NCBI GenBank assembly: GCA_001314655.1
Contig: LJSF01000043.1
Coordinates: 62,001 to 126,000 of the forward strand
Reading direction: 5' to 3'
Length of the DNA stretch: 64,000 nucleotides
DNA from: Rhodobacteraceae bacterium HLUCCA08
GTDB taxonomy: Bacteria > Pseudomonadota > Alphaproteobacteria > Rhodobacterales > Rhodobacteraceae
Part shown: piece after piece, positions 1-8,519 of the stretch
How the letters are laid out: every line of letters begins with the position of its first letter
Numbering within the stretch: position 1 is the first letter of the stretch
Notes under the pieces: model-generated
Seen by the model: the letters and a program-made list of their open reading frames with translations, nothing else
Told to the model about the DNA's origin: nothing
The model's database searches: none
Translations under genes and position numbers: made by a program

Positions 1-1
1 G

Positions 2-793
2 GGCCGGGACAGGCTCGATGTGGCGCGACCCGACGATATCGGTGCGGCGCTGGAGGGCGCCGCGTTCGACGTGCTGATCAATTGCACCAGCTATCACAAG
101 ACCGACGAGGTCGAGGATAACGGCGGCCTGGCGATGGCGGTGAATGCCCATGCGCCGCAAGCCATGGCCGAAGCCTGTGCCCGGCGCGGCGCCCGTTTCG
201 TCCATATCAGCACCGACTATGTCTTCGGCGGCGACCGGACCCGGACGACACCCCTGGCCGAGGATGCGCCGACCGCGCCGGTCAATGTCTACGGCGCCTC
301 CAAGGCGCTGGGTGAAACGCTGGTGCGTCACGCCAGCGAGGATGCGGTGATCCTGCGCGTCGCCTCGCTGTTCGGGGTGGCGGGGGCCAGCGGCAAGGGC
401 GGCAATTTCGTCGAGACGATGATCCGTCTGGCCCGCGAACGGGGGGCATTGAGCGTGGTGGACGATCAGGTGATGTCTCCCACCGCCACCGCCGATATCG
501 CCCGGGCGGTGATCGCCCTTGTGACCGGTGGTGCATCGGCCGGCACCTATCACGTGGTCAATTCCGGCCAGGCCAGCTGGTTCGACTTCGCCTCGGAAAT
601 CATCGCCATGGCCGGGATCGACGCGACCGTATCACCCTGTGCCTCGGACCAGTTTCCGACCCGCGCCGCCCGGCCGCGTTATAGCGTGCTGGACAACCGC
701 AAGACCTGCGAGGCGCTGCTGCCGATGCCGGACTGGCGCGACGCGCTGGGCCGATACCTCGTGGCCAAGGGTCATGTCGCGGCCGGCCGATAG
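2..793 (+). CDS. rmlD: dTDP-4-dehydrorhamnose reductase, 5' end cut by window
   Basis: NADPH-dependent reductase for the last step of dTDP-L-rhamnose synthesis. The frame is open to the left edge, so the N-terminal Rossmann glycine motif lies outside the window; a GTG at 20 is only an internal codon (residues GRDRLDVARP read through it). Visible family features are HISTDYVFGG followed by the catalytic Tyr-x-x-x-Lys in NVYGASKALGE, the substrate-side segment VDDQVMSPT, and a C-terminal RPRYSVLDN motif typical of RmlD. About 264 residues are visible against roughly 290-300 for the family. rmlA follows at 4.6 kb; rmlB and rmlC are not in the window and probably lie upstream. It is followed after 15 nt by an FAD oxidoreductase. 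Confidence 0.9.
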   Translation, partial: GRDRLDVARPDDIGAALEGAAFDVLINCTSYHKTDEVEDNGGLAMAVNAHAPQAMAEACARRGARFVHISTDYVFGGDRTRTTPLAEDAPTAPVNVYGASKALGETLVRHASEDAVILRVASLFGVAGASGKGGNFVETMIRLARERGALSVVDDQVMSPTATADIARAVIALVTGGASAGTYHVVNSGQASWFDFASEIIAMAGIDATVSPCASDQFPTRAARPRYSVLDNRKTCEALLPMPDWRDALGRYLVAKGHVAAGR

Positions 794-808
794 CGTGGGG
801 CAGGGCTG

Positions 809-1927
809 ATGGCCGACGCCGATGCCGTCGTCATCGGGGCCGGGGCCGTCGGCCTGGCCTGTGCGCGCGCGCTGGCCCGGACCGGGCGCAGCGTCGTCGT
901 GCTGGAACCGGCCGAATGGCCCGGGGCGGGGATATCCTCGCGCAACAGCGAGGTGATCCATTCGGGGCTGTATTATCCGACCGGCAGCCTCAAGCACCGG
1001 ATGTGCGTCGAGGGGCGGCGGATGCTGTACGAGTATCTGGCCAGCCGGAGCGTGCCGCATCGCAAATGCGGCAAGCTGGTCGTCGCCACGGATGCGGCCG
1101 AACAGGACAGGATCGAGGCGCTTTTCGCCCTGGGCCGGGCCAACGGGGTCGAGGGGCTGTCGCTGGTCAGCCAGGCGCAGATCGCGGAGCTTGAGCCCGA
1201 GGTTGCCGCGACCGGTGGCCTGTTCGCCGCCGAAACCGGTGTGTTCGATACTCATCAATACCTATTGGCGCTGGTCGCCGATATCGAGGGCGCGGGTGGT
1301 CATGTCGCCTACCGGACGCCGTTCGACGGCGCCGAACATGACGGCAACCTGTTTCACATCCGGGTTGGCGGCGACGATTCCTGGAGGTTTTCGGCGCCGA
1401 TCCTGGTCAATTCCGCCGGTCTGGCCGCGCCCGACGTGGCGCGGGCGATTTCAGGCGTTTCGGATGACGCGATCCCGACCTACCGATTCGCGCGCGGCGT
1501 CTATTTCCGCCATGCCGGGCGCGGTCCGTTTTCGCACCTGATCTATCCCGCGCCGGTCGATGGCGGGCTTGGCGTGCATGCGACGCTCGACATGGAGGGC
1601 AACCTGCGCTTCGGCCCCGATGTGGAATGGCTGCCCGCCGATCTGGCCGCCGATGCGCTCGATTATACCGTGGCGGAGGGGCGGGCCGGGCTTTTCGTCG
1701 CGGCGATCCGCCGCTATTGGCCCGGCCTGCAGGCCGACCGGCTGCAGCCGGATTTCGCCGGGATCCGGCCGAAACTGTCCGGACCGGGCGAACCGGCGGC
1801 GGATTTCCGGATCGACCGGCCGGTGCCGGGCCTGGTCCATCTGTATGGCATCGAAAGCCCGGGCCTGACGTCCTCTCTGGCCCTTGCGCGACATGTGGCC
1901 GAGGCGCTCGACGGGCCGGTGTCGTGA
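809..1927 (+). CDS. FAD-dependent oxidoreductase, LhgO / L-2-hydroxyglutarate dehydrogenase-like
   Basis: 372-residue DAO-family flavoprotein. The N-terminus has the dinucleotide-binding motif VVIGAGAVGLACARAL, then SSRNSEVIHSGLYYP, which is characteristic of L-2-hydroxyglutarate oxidases/dehydrogenases and relatives. The C-terminal GIESPGLTSSLALARHVAE is the second FAD-contacting segment. The family oxidises 2-hydroxy acids. It starts 15 nt after rmlD with a purine-rich ribosome site (GGGGCAGGG), so it is probably co-transcribed with the rhamnose genes. Its substrate here is unknown: it may be a plain metabolic gene caught in the locus or may act on a sugar-acid intermediate. The family is clear; the specificity is not. 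Confidence 0.75.
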   Translation: MADADAVVIGAGAVGLACARALARTGRSVVVLEPAEWPGAGISSRNSEVIHSGLYYPTGSLKHRMCVEGRRMLYEYLASRSVPHRKCGKLVVATDAAEQDRIEALFALGRANGVEGLSLVSQAQIAELEPEVAATGGLFAAETGVFDTHQYLLALVADIEGAGGHVAYRTPFDGAEHDGNLFHIRVGGDDSWRFSAPILVNSAGLAAPDVARAISGVSDDAIPTYRFARGVYFRHAGRGPFSHLIYPAPVDGGLGVHATLDMEGNLRFGPDVEWLPADLAADALDYTVAEGRAGLFVAAIRRYWPGLQADRLQPDFAGIRPKLSGPGEPAADFRIDRPVPGLVHLYGIESPGLTSSLALARHVAEALDGPVS

Positions 1928-2010
1928 CCGGCGGGGCTTGCCGCACCTTGCCAATCCCGGCATAGACACAGGCGTTTGATCCCAGTTCCTTTCCTGACCG
2001 AGCCGCTTCC

Positions 2011-3015
2011 ATGACCTGCAAGATCGTCATCTCGATCATCAATTACCGCACCGAAGAGCTGACGCTGAACTGCATCAGGACCGTGGTCGACGATATCGGC
2101 GACCTCGATGCCCATGTGGTCGTGGTCGACAATGCCTCGGGCGACGGATCGGCCGAGGCGATCGCCGCCTGGCTGGCCGAGCAACCCGCGGACATCCCGG
2201 TGGAACTGGTCCTGTCGCCGACCAATACCGGCTTTCCGGGCGGTCACAACCAGGGAATGCAGGCCCGCGAGGCCGAATATTACCTGCTGCTCAATTCCGA
2301 TGCCGTGTTGCGGCCCGGTTTCCTGCAGGCGATCGTCGCTGCGGCCGATGCCGACCCGGACATCGGCCTGTTCGCCCCCCGGATCGAGACCGAGGAGGGC
2401 GAGGCGCAGACCAGCCTGTTCCGGTTCCATTCGCCGTTCAGCGAACTGATCCGCGGCGCCGGATCCGGGCCCGTCACCCGGCTGTTCAAGCGGCATGTGG
2501 TCGCGCTTGGCCCACCGGCGGCGCAAGAGGACATCGAATGGGCGACCTTCGCCTGCATCCTGCTGCGCGGCACGATGGTGCAGAGGGTCGGGCTGATGGA
2601 CGAGGGCTATTTCCTCTATTTCGACGATTGCGACTACAGCCTGACCGCCCGGCGGGCCGGCTGGCGCATAAAGTATGTGCCCGAGGCGGTCGCGGTGCAT
2701 TTCCGTGGCGGCAGCGGACCGGTCAAGACCCTGGCCAAGGCGCGCAAGCGGCTGCCGTCCTATTATTATGCCTCGCGGACGCGGTTCCACTACAAGGCCG
2801 GCGGGTTCTTCGGACTGTTGGCCGCGAACCTGTTGTGGAGCGTCGGGCGCATCATCGCCAATGCAAGGCGCCTTGTCGGGAAGTCCGTTCCCGCCGCCAA
2901 TACGGCCGAATGGCGCGACATCTGGATCAATTTCCTCGACCCGCTCGGGCCGCGCCGCGCCCCGACCGAGGATCACCGCCCCGCCTGGCGGCGCCGGTTG
3001 TCGCGCAGGGGATAG
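2011..3015 (+). CDS. Family 2 glycosyltransferase, rhamnosyltransferase-like
   Basis: 334-residue GT2 enzyme. Residues 1-60 hold the nucleotide-binding fold (VVVVDNASGDGSAEAI), followed by NTGFPGGHNQGM and a metal-site LLLNSDAVLRPG in place of a strict DxD. The acceptor-side motif DEGYFLYFDDCDYSLTARR resembles rhamnosyltransferases and WcaA-like enzymes of polysaccharide loci. The C-terminus (around 270-290) has a hydrophobic stretch that may associate with the membrane. It presumably adds one sugar, possibly rhamnose given rmlA/rmlD on either side, to a lipid-linked repeat unit on the cytoplasmic face. Confidence 0.85.
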   Translation: MTCKIVISIINYRTEELTLNCIRTVVDDIGDLDAHVVVVDNASGDGSAEAIAAWLAEQPADIPVELVLSPTNTGFPGGHNQGMQAREAEYYLLLNSDAVLRPGFLQAIVAAADADPDIGLFAPRIETEEGEAQTSLFRFHSPFSELIRGAGSGPVTRLFKRHVVALGPPAAQEDIEWATFACILLRGTMVQRVGLMDEGYFLYFDDCDYSLTARRAGWRIKYVPEAVAVHFRGGSGPVKTLAKARKRLPSYYYASRTRFHYKAGGFFGLLAANLLWSVGRIIANARRLVGKSVPAANTAEWRDIWINFLDPLGPRRAPTEDHRPAWRRRLSRRG

Positions 3016-3147
3016 GGCGCAGGCGGTGCCCGGGCGCCACAGATCGGCCTAAAGGCGCCGAAAATCGCCAGGTGATGCGCGACAAGCGACTCCGTCTCTG
3101 CGAGCCGTTAGTGAATAAAACAACGAATCAAGGCTAGATGGGCAGTC

Positions 3148-3441
3148 ATGGGGACCGACGACGACTTGTTCGACGCGATCTGCGCGATCGGAGACGAGGC
3201 AGAGCAGCGCGGATTTCCGGACCTTACCCTGGTCCTGGAATTCGCACTCGACGTCTATCTGAACGAGCTTGGCAAGCGTGGCGAGGGCCGTGGCGATGCG
3301 CCGGACGGTGCCGTGGCCGCGCTCGAAAGCTCCTTGCGGCAGATGAAGGTCCGCCAGGCCGTGGAACCGTCCGACCTGCCGAGTCTGGGGTGGTCGATGT
3401 CGAGTTTTCCCCTGGCCCGGCTGTATCGCGAAGCGTCCTGA
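3148..3441 (+). CDS. Small hypothetical protein, 97 aa
   Basis: I do not recognise this protein. It is 97 residues, acidic and mostly helical in appearance (DDDLFDAICAIGDEAEQRG, then LEFALDVYLNELG), with no signal peptide or membrane segment. It lies between a glycosyltransferase and a sulfotransferase on the same strand, with 130-170 nt gaps on both sides, so it may have its own promoter. The codon pattern looks like its neighbours, which favours a real gene. Confidence 0.55.
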   Translation: MGTDDDLFDAICAIGDEAEQRGFPDLTLVLEFALDVYLNELGKRGEGRGDAPDGAVAALESSLRQMKVRQAVEPSDLPSLGWSMSSFPLARLYREAS

Positions 3442-3613
3442 CGACAAGGCAGCCTGGCCCGGATCGTCTGCGGCGTTGTGATGGCGTGTCAACCTGCTAT
3501 GCAGGGGGCATACATTCCGTCGACGATGACAAGATGATTTTCTCGGACCAGAATATTGCCATCGGGGCGCCTGCCCGCGCCGGCGCCGAGGCGCGCGATT
3601 TCGGGAAGGCCGG

Positions 3614-4453
3614 ATGAGCGCGGCGCACCAGGCCGTATTCGACCGCGTTCTGGCGATGCCGCCGGTGGACACGACCTATGTCGCCGGGCGGTGGCATCAT
3701 GACCGGGTCGCCCTTGGCGGCTATGTCATCGAGGCACGGATCCTGCTGAAAAGCCTGACCGTGCCGCGCAATCGCAACAAGCGGTTCCTGATCATCGGCC
3801 GGGCCCGGTCGGGAACCACCCTTCTGACCCGCCTGCTGAACAGCCACAGCCAGATCCAGTGCGATGGCGAGGTCCTCAAGCGCAACGTGCTGTTCCCCGG
3901 ATTGCTGCTGGACCGTCTGGCCGGCAAGAGCAGCGCGCCGGTCTATGGTGCCAAGCTGTTGTCCTACCAGATGGCACAGGTGCACCGGATGCGGGATCCG
4001 CACCGGTTTCTGGCGCGTCTGGCGGCGAACGGCGTTGTCCTGATCCACTTGCAACGCGACACGTTCTTTCAGACCCTGTCGCTGACAATTGCCCAGAAAC
4101 GCAAACAGTTTCATAGCGACAAGGGGGCCAGCGCCCTGAAGCGGGCCGTGCCCCTGGATCCGGTGAACTTCGTCGAACGTGTCGCCTGGAGTTTGGCCTT
4201 GCTGGAATATGAACGCGCCGCGCTGGACGGGCTGGATCATATGGTGATCCGCTATGATACCGACCTGACCGATGCGGCGGGGCAGGCCCGGACCCTGGCC
4301 GCGATCTGCGCGCGGCTGGGCGTTCCGGAGGAGCCTGCCGAAACGCCTTTGAAGAAGGTCCTGCCCACCGATCCCGCACGGATCATCGAAAACTACGACG
4401 AAGTGCGCGATCATCTGGTCGCCGCCGGGCTCGGCGATGTATTGCCGTCGTGA
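3614..4453 (+). CDS. Sulfotransferase, NodH-like
   Basis: 279-residue PAPS-dependent sulfotransferase family protein. The 5'-phosphosulfate-binding loop is at about residues 57-72 (RFLIIGRARSGTTLLTRLL), followed by a conserved N-S-H and an acidic patch (QCDGEVL). This arrangement resembles the Nod-factor sulfotransferase NodH and LPS sulfotransferases. The 3'-phosphate-binding region is probably around VILIHLQRDTFFQTLSL, where the usual R-x-P is not strict. A GGAAGG ribosome site lies a few bases before the ATG. It is one of six sulfotransferase-type genes in this locus, implying a sulfated polysaccharide; the acceptor sugar cannot be read from sequence. Confidence 0.8.
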   Translation: MSAAHQAVFDRVLAMPPVDTTYVAGRWHHDRVALGGYVIEARILLKSLTVPRNRNKRFLIIGRARSGTTLLTRLLNSHSQIQCDGEVLKRNVLFPGLLLDRLAGKSSAPVYGAKLLSYQMAQVHRMRDPHRFLARLAANGVVLIHLQRDTFFQTLSLTIAQKRKQFHSDKGASALKRAVPLDPVNFVERVAWSLALLEYERAALDGLDHMVIRYDTDLTDAAGQARTLAAICARLGVPEEPAETPLKKVLPTDPARIIENYDEVRDHLVAAGLGDVLPS

Positions 4454-4583
4454 CCCGTCGCGCTTTGACATCCGCCGTGTCGTGCATGACATGTCCACGC
4501 GGTCGCGCCGCATTGCCAGCACATTTGCCGGATAGCCCTGCCATGCGCTTTGAACCGGACAGACAGGCCAGGAGACCCGCTTC

Positions 4584-5465
4584 ATGAAAGATCGCAAGGG
4601 GATCATCCTTGCCGGGGGCAGCGGGACCCGGCTTTATCCCATCACCATGGGCGTGTCGAAGCAGCTGCTGCCGATTTATGACAAGCCGATGATCTACTAC
4701 CCGCTCAGCGTGCTGATGCTGACCGGTATCCGCGACATCGCGATCATCACGACACCCGAAGACCAGTCCCAGTTCCAGCGGTTGCTGGGCGATGGCAGTC
4801 AATGGGGCGTGTCGTTTTCATGGATCACCCAGGCCAGCCCGGACGGCCTGGCCCAGGCCTATCTGCTTGCCGAGGATTTCCTGGCCGGTGCACCCTCCGC
4901 CATGGTCCTGGGCGACAACATCTTCTTTGGCCACGGCCTGCCGGAAATCCTCGCGCGGGCGAGCGCGCGCACGCATGGGGGAACCGTGTTCGGCTACCAG
5001 GTGACCGATCCGCAGCGCTATGGGGTGGTGACCTTCGACGCCACTGGCGAGCGCGCGATCGAGATCATCGAAAAGCCCGAGGTGCCCGCGTCGGATTACG
5101 CCGTGACCGGCCTGTATTTCCTTGATGGAACCGCGCCGGACCGCGCCAAGACGATCACGCCTTCGGCCCGCGGCGAGCTGGAGATCACGACGCTGCTGGA
5201 AAGCTATCTGGGGGACGGCACGCTCACGGTCGAAAAGATGGGCCGCGGTTTTGCCTGGCTGGATACCGGGACGCATGCGTCGCTTCTGGATGCCGGCAAC
5301 TTCGTGCGGACGCTTCAGGAACGCCAGGGCCTGCAGATCAGCGCGCCGGAAGAGATCGCCTATCGTCTGGGCTGGATCGATCGCGCGCGGCTTCTGGAAC
5401 ATGCGGATTTCTTCTCGAAGACCCGATATGGCACCTTCCTGCGTCGCCTGGCTGCGGATCCATAG
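4584..5465 (+). CDS. rmlA: Glucose-1-phosphate thymidylyltransferase
   Basis: 293-residue nucleotidyltransferase that makes dTDP-glucose from glucose-1-phosphate and dTTP, the first step of dTDP-rhamnose synthesis. The N-terminus carries the signature [18 protein letters not shown] and [17 protein letters not shown], and the central metal-binding segment is [18 protein letters not shown] and the [18 protein letters not shown] stretch are diagnostic of RmlA rather than GalU or RmlA2. Its length is standard. It stands alone after a sulfotransferase, separated from rmlD by about 3.8 kb, so the rhamnose set is scattered. A weak terminator-like hairpin follows at 5544-5564. Confidence 0.95.
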   Translation: MKDRKGIILAGGSGTRLYPITMGVSKQLLPIYDKPMIYYPLSVLMLTGIRDIAIITTPEDQSQFQRLLGDGSQWGVSFSWITQASPDGLAQAYLLAEDFLAGAPSAMVLGDNIFFGHGLPEILARASARTHGGTVFGYQVTDPQRYGVVTFDATGERAIEIIEKPEVPASDYAVTGLYFLDGTAPDRAKTITPSARGELEITTLLESYLGDGTLTVEKMGRGFAWLDTGTHASLLDAGNFVRTLQERQGLQISAPEEIAYRLGWIDRARLLEHADFFSKTRYGTFLRRLAADP

Positions 5466-5543
5466 CATTTCCGAATCGTCGACCGGGGCATTGTTCGCGT
5501 TAAAGCGACAATCTTTGCGATCTGCAGTGTTCTTGTGCGCGAC

Positions 5544-5564
5544 ACAATCTTGGGTTGTTTTTTT
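5544..5564 (+). terminator. Probable intrinsic terminator after rmlA
   Basis: A 6-bp stem (ACAATC with GGTTGT, one G-T pair) and a 3-nt loop are followed directly by a run of T. It sits 80 nt after the rmlA stop and before the VPLPA-CTERM gene. The stem is short, so strength is uncertain. Confidence 0.45.
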
Positions 5565-5662
5565 ATGGCTGATTCAACCGTGAAGCCGCGAAACACGGCG
5601 GCGAAGTGGCGAATTTTGGGAGGAAGTCCGGCATGACCCTTTTCAGAACGCCCCGGTTAAGG

Positions 5663-5674
5663 TAGGTTAACCTA
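5663..5674. promoter_or_regulatory. 12-bp perfect palindrome upstream of the VPLPA-CTERM gene
   Basis: TAGGTTAACCTA is a perfect palindrome 44 nt before the start codon at 5719, in a relatively AT-rich 253-nt gap that probably holds the promoter. It could be an operator for a dimeric regulator. No regulator is assigned. Confidence 0.3.
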
Positions 5675-5718
5675 GACGTGACGGTAACTTTTGGGGGACC
5701 TCTGGAGAGGTGAACATT

Positions 5719-6351
5719 ATGAAAAAGCTTTTGATGACTGCAGGCGCTGCTGTGCTTGCCATGGGAACCGCGGCGAGCGCTGCGACTCTTTCGATTTCCG
5801 GCGGGACCGCCGGATCCATCCCTGGTGGTGGTGTGAACAACGTCCTTGTCGATCTGCTGGGCGTGAACACGCTGAGCGGCTTTTACGGCAGCCAGATCGT
5901 TGCCAATGCCGGTCCGAACAGCAAGATCAAGGTCGAGGTGATGGGCTACGAGGCTCTGTTCCTCAACGAATTCGCCACGGTCGAGGATTCGTTCACCACC
6001 TCCGGCGGTGCGCCGAAGAAGGTGATCGGTGATCCGGACCCGCTGGCGACCTGGCTGACCGATGCGTCGGGTGGGCTCGACTTCAGCTTCAGCACCTACG
6101 GCAACGGTGCCCCGGGTCAGTTCAAGACCGTCGCCAACGGTGGCAACGCCGTGCCCGACGTGGACGAAGTGAACTTCTTCGCCCATGACGATGGCAAGTA
6201 TGTCTGGCTGTTCTTCGACGACAGCCCGATCGATGGCGACGACAACCACGACGACCTGGTGGTGCGTCTGAGCGCCGTGCCGCTTCCGGCCGGTGCCCTG
6301 CTCCTGCTGACCGGCATGGGTGCGCTGGCCCTGCGTCGCCGCGCCGCCTGA
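5719..6351 (+). CDS. VPLPA-CTERM sorted exported protein
   Basis: 210-residue exported protein. The N-terminus is a Sec signal peptide (MKKLLMTAGAAVLAMGTAASA). The C-terminus has the three-part VPLPA-CTERM sorting signal: VPLPAG, a hydrophobic helix (ALLLLTGMGALAL) and a basic RRR tail. Such proteins are substrates of exosortase XrtD, encoded at 25.9 kb. The middle is acidic and ends with FFDDSPIDGDDNHDDLVVR, possibly a Ca2+-binding edge of a beta-sandwich. I chose the ATG at 5719 because GGAGAGG lies 8 nt upstream; a GTG at 5710 would overlap that ribosome site. A terminator follows directly. Confidence 0.9.
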   Translation: MKKLLMTAGAAVLAMGTAASAATLSISGGTAGSIPGGGVNNVLVDLLGVNTLSGFYGSQIVANAGPNSKIKVEVMGYEALFLNEFATVEDSFTTSGGAPKKVIGDPDPLATWLTDASGGLDFSFSTYGNGAPGQFKTVANGGNAVPDVDEVNFFAHDDGKYVWLFFDDSPIDGDDNHDDLVVRLSAVPLPAGALLLLTGMGALALRRRAA

Positions 6352-6372
6352 GGCAAGTCCGAAGATATCGGG

Positions 6373-6400
6373 AAAGAGGGCCCTCGTGGCCCTCTTTTTC
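6373..6400. terminator. Bidirectional intrinsic terminator
   Basis: A 10-bp perfect stem (AAAGAGGGCC with GGCCCTCTTT, loop CTCGT) is flanked by A-rich and T-rich sides. It lies between the convergent VPLPA-CTERM gene and the minus-strand glycosyltransferase and can terminate in both directions. Confidence 0.85.
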
Positions 6401-6411
6401 GTTTCGGCGCG

Positions 6412-7569
6412 TCAACCCAGCGCGGCCAGGGAATTCGGCGCGACCCAGCCGGTCCGGTCCTCGGGATCGTCCAGGAATGTCGTGACCAACCCGGTCCATT
6501 CCATGCCCAGGTAAAGCGACTCATGCGCGTCCTCGGACGCCGATGAAACTGCGCGATAAAGGCCGGGATCGGCGCAGGCGCGGGCGATCTGGGTTGCAAG
6601 GTCGGTCGGGTCCGCGGCCTTGAAGACAAGGCAATGGCGATCCCGGTCAAGGCGACCGGCAAACGCCGGGTGGTCCGACAAGGCGACGACAGACCGCGAC
6701 GCCAGGCCTTCATAGATGACGTTCGGCAGGCCCTCGGGGTAATCGGGCCGGGACGGCACGACGACGAAATCGCTGGCGCGCATCGCCGCGCGCACCTCGG
6801 AATTCGGGATCCGGCCCGGAAAGCTGATCCGATCGCCGACGCCGCGGGTATCGGCATATGCCCGCCACTGCGTCGCGTCCCCGGGTCCGGCGATCGTGGC
6901 ACGGGCCTGCAAGCCCAGGCGATCGAGCGCCGCCACCGCATCGATCAGGTCGCCGACCCCCTTCGAAGCAACCAGGCTGCCGGCATAGAACAGCGTGGGT
7001 TCCCGGGGATCGACCGGAGCCGGCTTGGGCGGGCCGGCGAGCGGCACTTTCGACCAATCCCAGGGCACGATCCGCGCCGCGTCGATCCGCACAATCTGTG
7101 CCAGCGACCGCGATGCGTTCAGGCTGTGATTCGCGACACAGGGCGCCCTGCACCGATCAAGCAGGTGCCGCAAGTGCCGGTGCCGCAGCCAGCTGCCTGG
7201 GCCGCCGGATTGAAAGATGTCGGCGAAACTCGGCAGGACGAAGGTTCCCCGCCGTGCCGCCGCGAGCAGGAAGGCCGATCGAGGGCTGCGCAGAACCAGA
7301 TGGGTTGGTGCGATCCGGTCCATGACGGCGCTTGCCCGCGCAGCGGTCAGGTTTGCCTTGTCGATCCCGATCGTTTGCAGCTGCGGTGCCAGCATTTCAT
7401 CGTAGTCTTCAGGACCAAGGCGCAGCACCGTCACCGCGTTCCCGTCCGCGAGCCCCGCGGCAAAGTCGACGGATCGTTTCTGGTCGCGATAGGCTTCGGC
7501 CTCACCGGCTTGCAGCCGCTTGTAATCCGCGCGGAAATCGCCGTGCTGGACGAAGAGGATGCGTTTCAC
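6412..7569 (-). CDS. Family 4 glycosyltransferase
   Basis: 385-residue GT-B fold enzyme (GT4/glycos_transf_1). The C-terminal nucleotide-sugar domain shows FYAGSLVASKGVGDLIDA and the motif PSRPDYPEGLPNVIYEGLAS, matching the E-x7-E region that binds the donor diphosphate. The N-terminal acceptor domain begins MKRILFVQHGDFRADY. It overlaps the upstream sulfotransferase by 4 nt (ATGA), so it is translationally coupled and last in the minus-strand operon that comes from about 12.9 kb. It likely adds a sugar to the repeat unit in the cytoplasm. Confidence 0.85.
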   Translation of the reverse strand: MKRILFVQHGDFRADYKRLQAGEAEAYRDQKRSVDFAAGLADGNAVTVLRLGPEDYDEMLAPQLQTIGIDKANLTAARASAVMDRIAPTHLVLRSPRSAFLLAAARRGTFVLPSFADIFQSGGPGSWLRHRHLRHLLDRCRAPCVANHSLNASRSLAQIVRIDAARIVPWDWSKVPLAGPPKPAPVDPREPTLFYAGSLVASKGVGDLIDAVAALDRLGLQARATIAGPGDATQWRAYADTRGVGDRISFPGRIPNSEVRAAMRASDFVVVPSRPDYPEGLPNVIYEGLASRSVVALSDHPAFAGRLDRDRHCLVFKAADPTDLATQIARACADPGLYRAVSSASEDAHESLYLGMEWTGLVTTFLDDPEDRTGWVAPNSLAALG

Positions 7570-8519
7570 GCCCTGTCCTCCGCGACCGGATAGCCCAGCG
7601 CCGAAAGGTCAAGTCCCGCAAACTGGGCGAGGCGGGCATTCGACGCGTCGAAACACCCGGCATAGCGCATGGCGATCTGCGCGCGCCATGCCGCTTCGAT
7701 CCGGCGGTCCAGCGCGCGCGGTGACACCCGGTCGACAAGGCGCGTTGCCCGCCTGACAAGTCGTTCTGCAAGGGGCGCGCGGTTCGAGAGGGGGCTGCGG
7801 ACAATGAAGGCGTTCAATGTCCGGGCCGTGCGCAAACCCGTGCCCCCCAGCCCGGCATTCAGCCGTTGATCGGATTGCATGGCCTGCACCGGCAACTCTG
7901 TGAAGCGGAACAGACGCTCGAAGAACGCTGCGGGTGCGCGGTGCAGCATCTCTTGCGGCAGGATGCAGACATTGCCGGGCCCGAATGCGGCCTGGTAGGC
8001 GGCGACGGCGCGATCGAATTTCAGGTAATCTTCCCTGAGGATCGGTTGGTAGGAGCGCGGTTCGGACCCGGTCCCGATGAAGTCGCGCAGGCTATGGCGC
8101 CCGAGCTTGAGGTGTTCGCGATAGGCGGAAAGGGCCAGGTCGACCTGGTTGCGGATCGTGATCAGCACCCTTGCCCGCGGTGCGACCCGAAAAAGCCGGT
8201 CAAGCACCCAGGCGCCATCGTAGATCCGCTGCAGGGGATTGCCCAGCAAGGTCTCTTCGGACCAGACCGGCACCAGGCCGCGGGCACGCACCGGTGCCTC
8301 GGCCTCCGTCATTTCGGCGCTGATCCGCGCCGGGTCCTGCAGATAGGCGTCGTCGGTCTTGAACCAGGCGACCAGCCGTGCCCGGTTCGACACGCCATCG
8401 GCCAGGCCGAAGCCCAGTTCGGCACGGTCGAAGACCCGTCGCTGCAGGAAGGTGCTGGCGGTTTTCGGGTAGCCGACATGGACCAAGGCCGGGCCGTCAT
8501 AGGGGGCGGCTTGGGTCAT
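7566..8519 (-). CDS. Sulfotransferase family protein (tandem copy B)
   Basis: 317-residue protein with the phosphosulfate-binding loop near the N-terminus (HVGYPKTASTFLQRRVF, about residues 14-30), where K-T-x-S-T replaces the usual K-S-G-T-T, and a probable 3'-phosphate motif ITIRNQVDLALSAYREH. It is a clear paralogue of the next gene upstream: the same loop context, similar length, and C-terminal endings ASNARLAQFAGLDL and SSNKRLSDVIGIDL. It overlaps both neighbours by 4 nt. It probably transfers sulfate from PAPS to a sugar hydroxyl. Confidence 0.78.
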   Translation of the reverse strand: MTQAAPYDGPALVHVGYPKTASTFLQRRVFDRAELGFGLADGVSNRARLVAWFKTDDAYLQDPARISAEMTEAEAPVRARGLVPVWSEETLLGNPLQRIYDGAWVLDRLFRVAPRARVLITIRNQVDLALSAYREHLKLGRHSLRDFIGTGSEPRSYQPILREDYLKFDRAVAAYQAAFGPGNVCILPQEMLHRAPAAFFERLFRFTELPVQAMQSDQRLNAGLGGTGLRTARTLNAFIVRSPLSNRAPLAERLVRRATRLVDRVSPRALDRRIEAAWRAQIAMRYAGCFDASNARLAQFAGLDLSALGYPVAEDRA

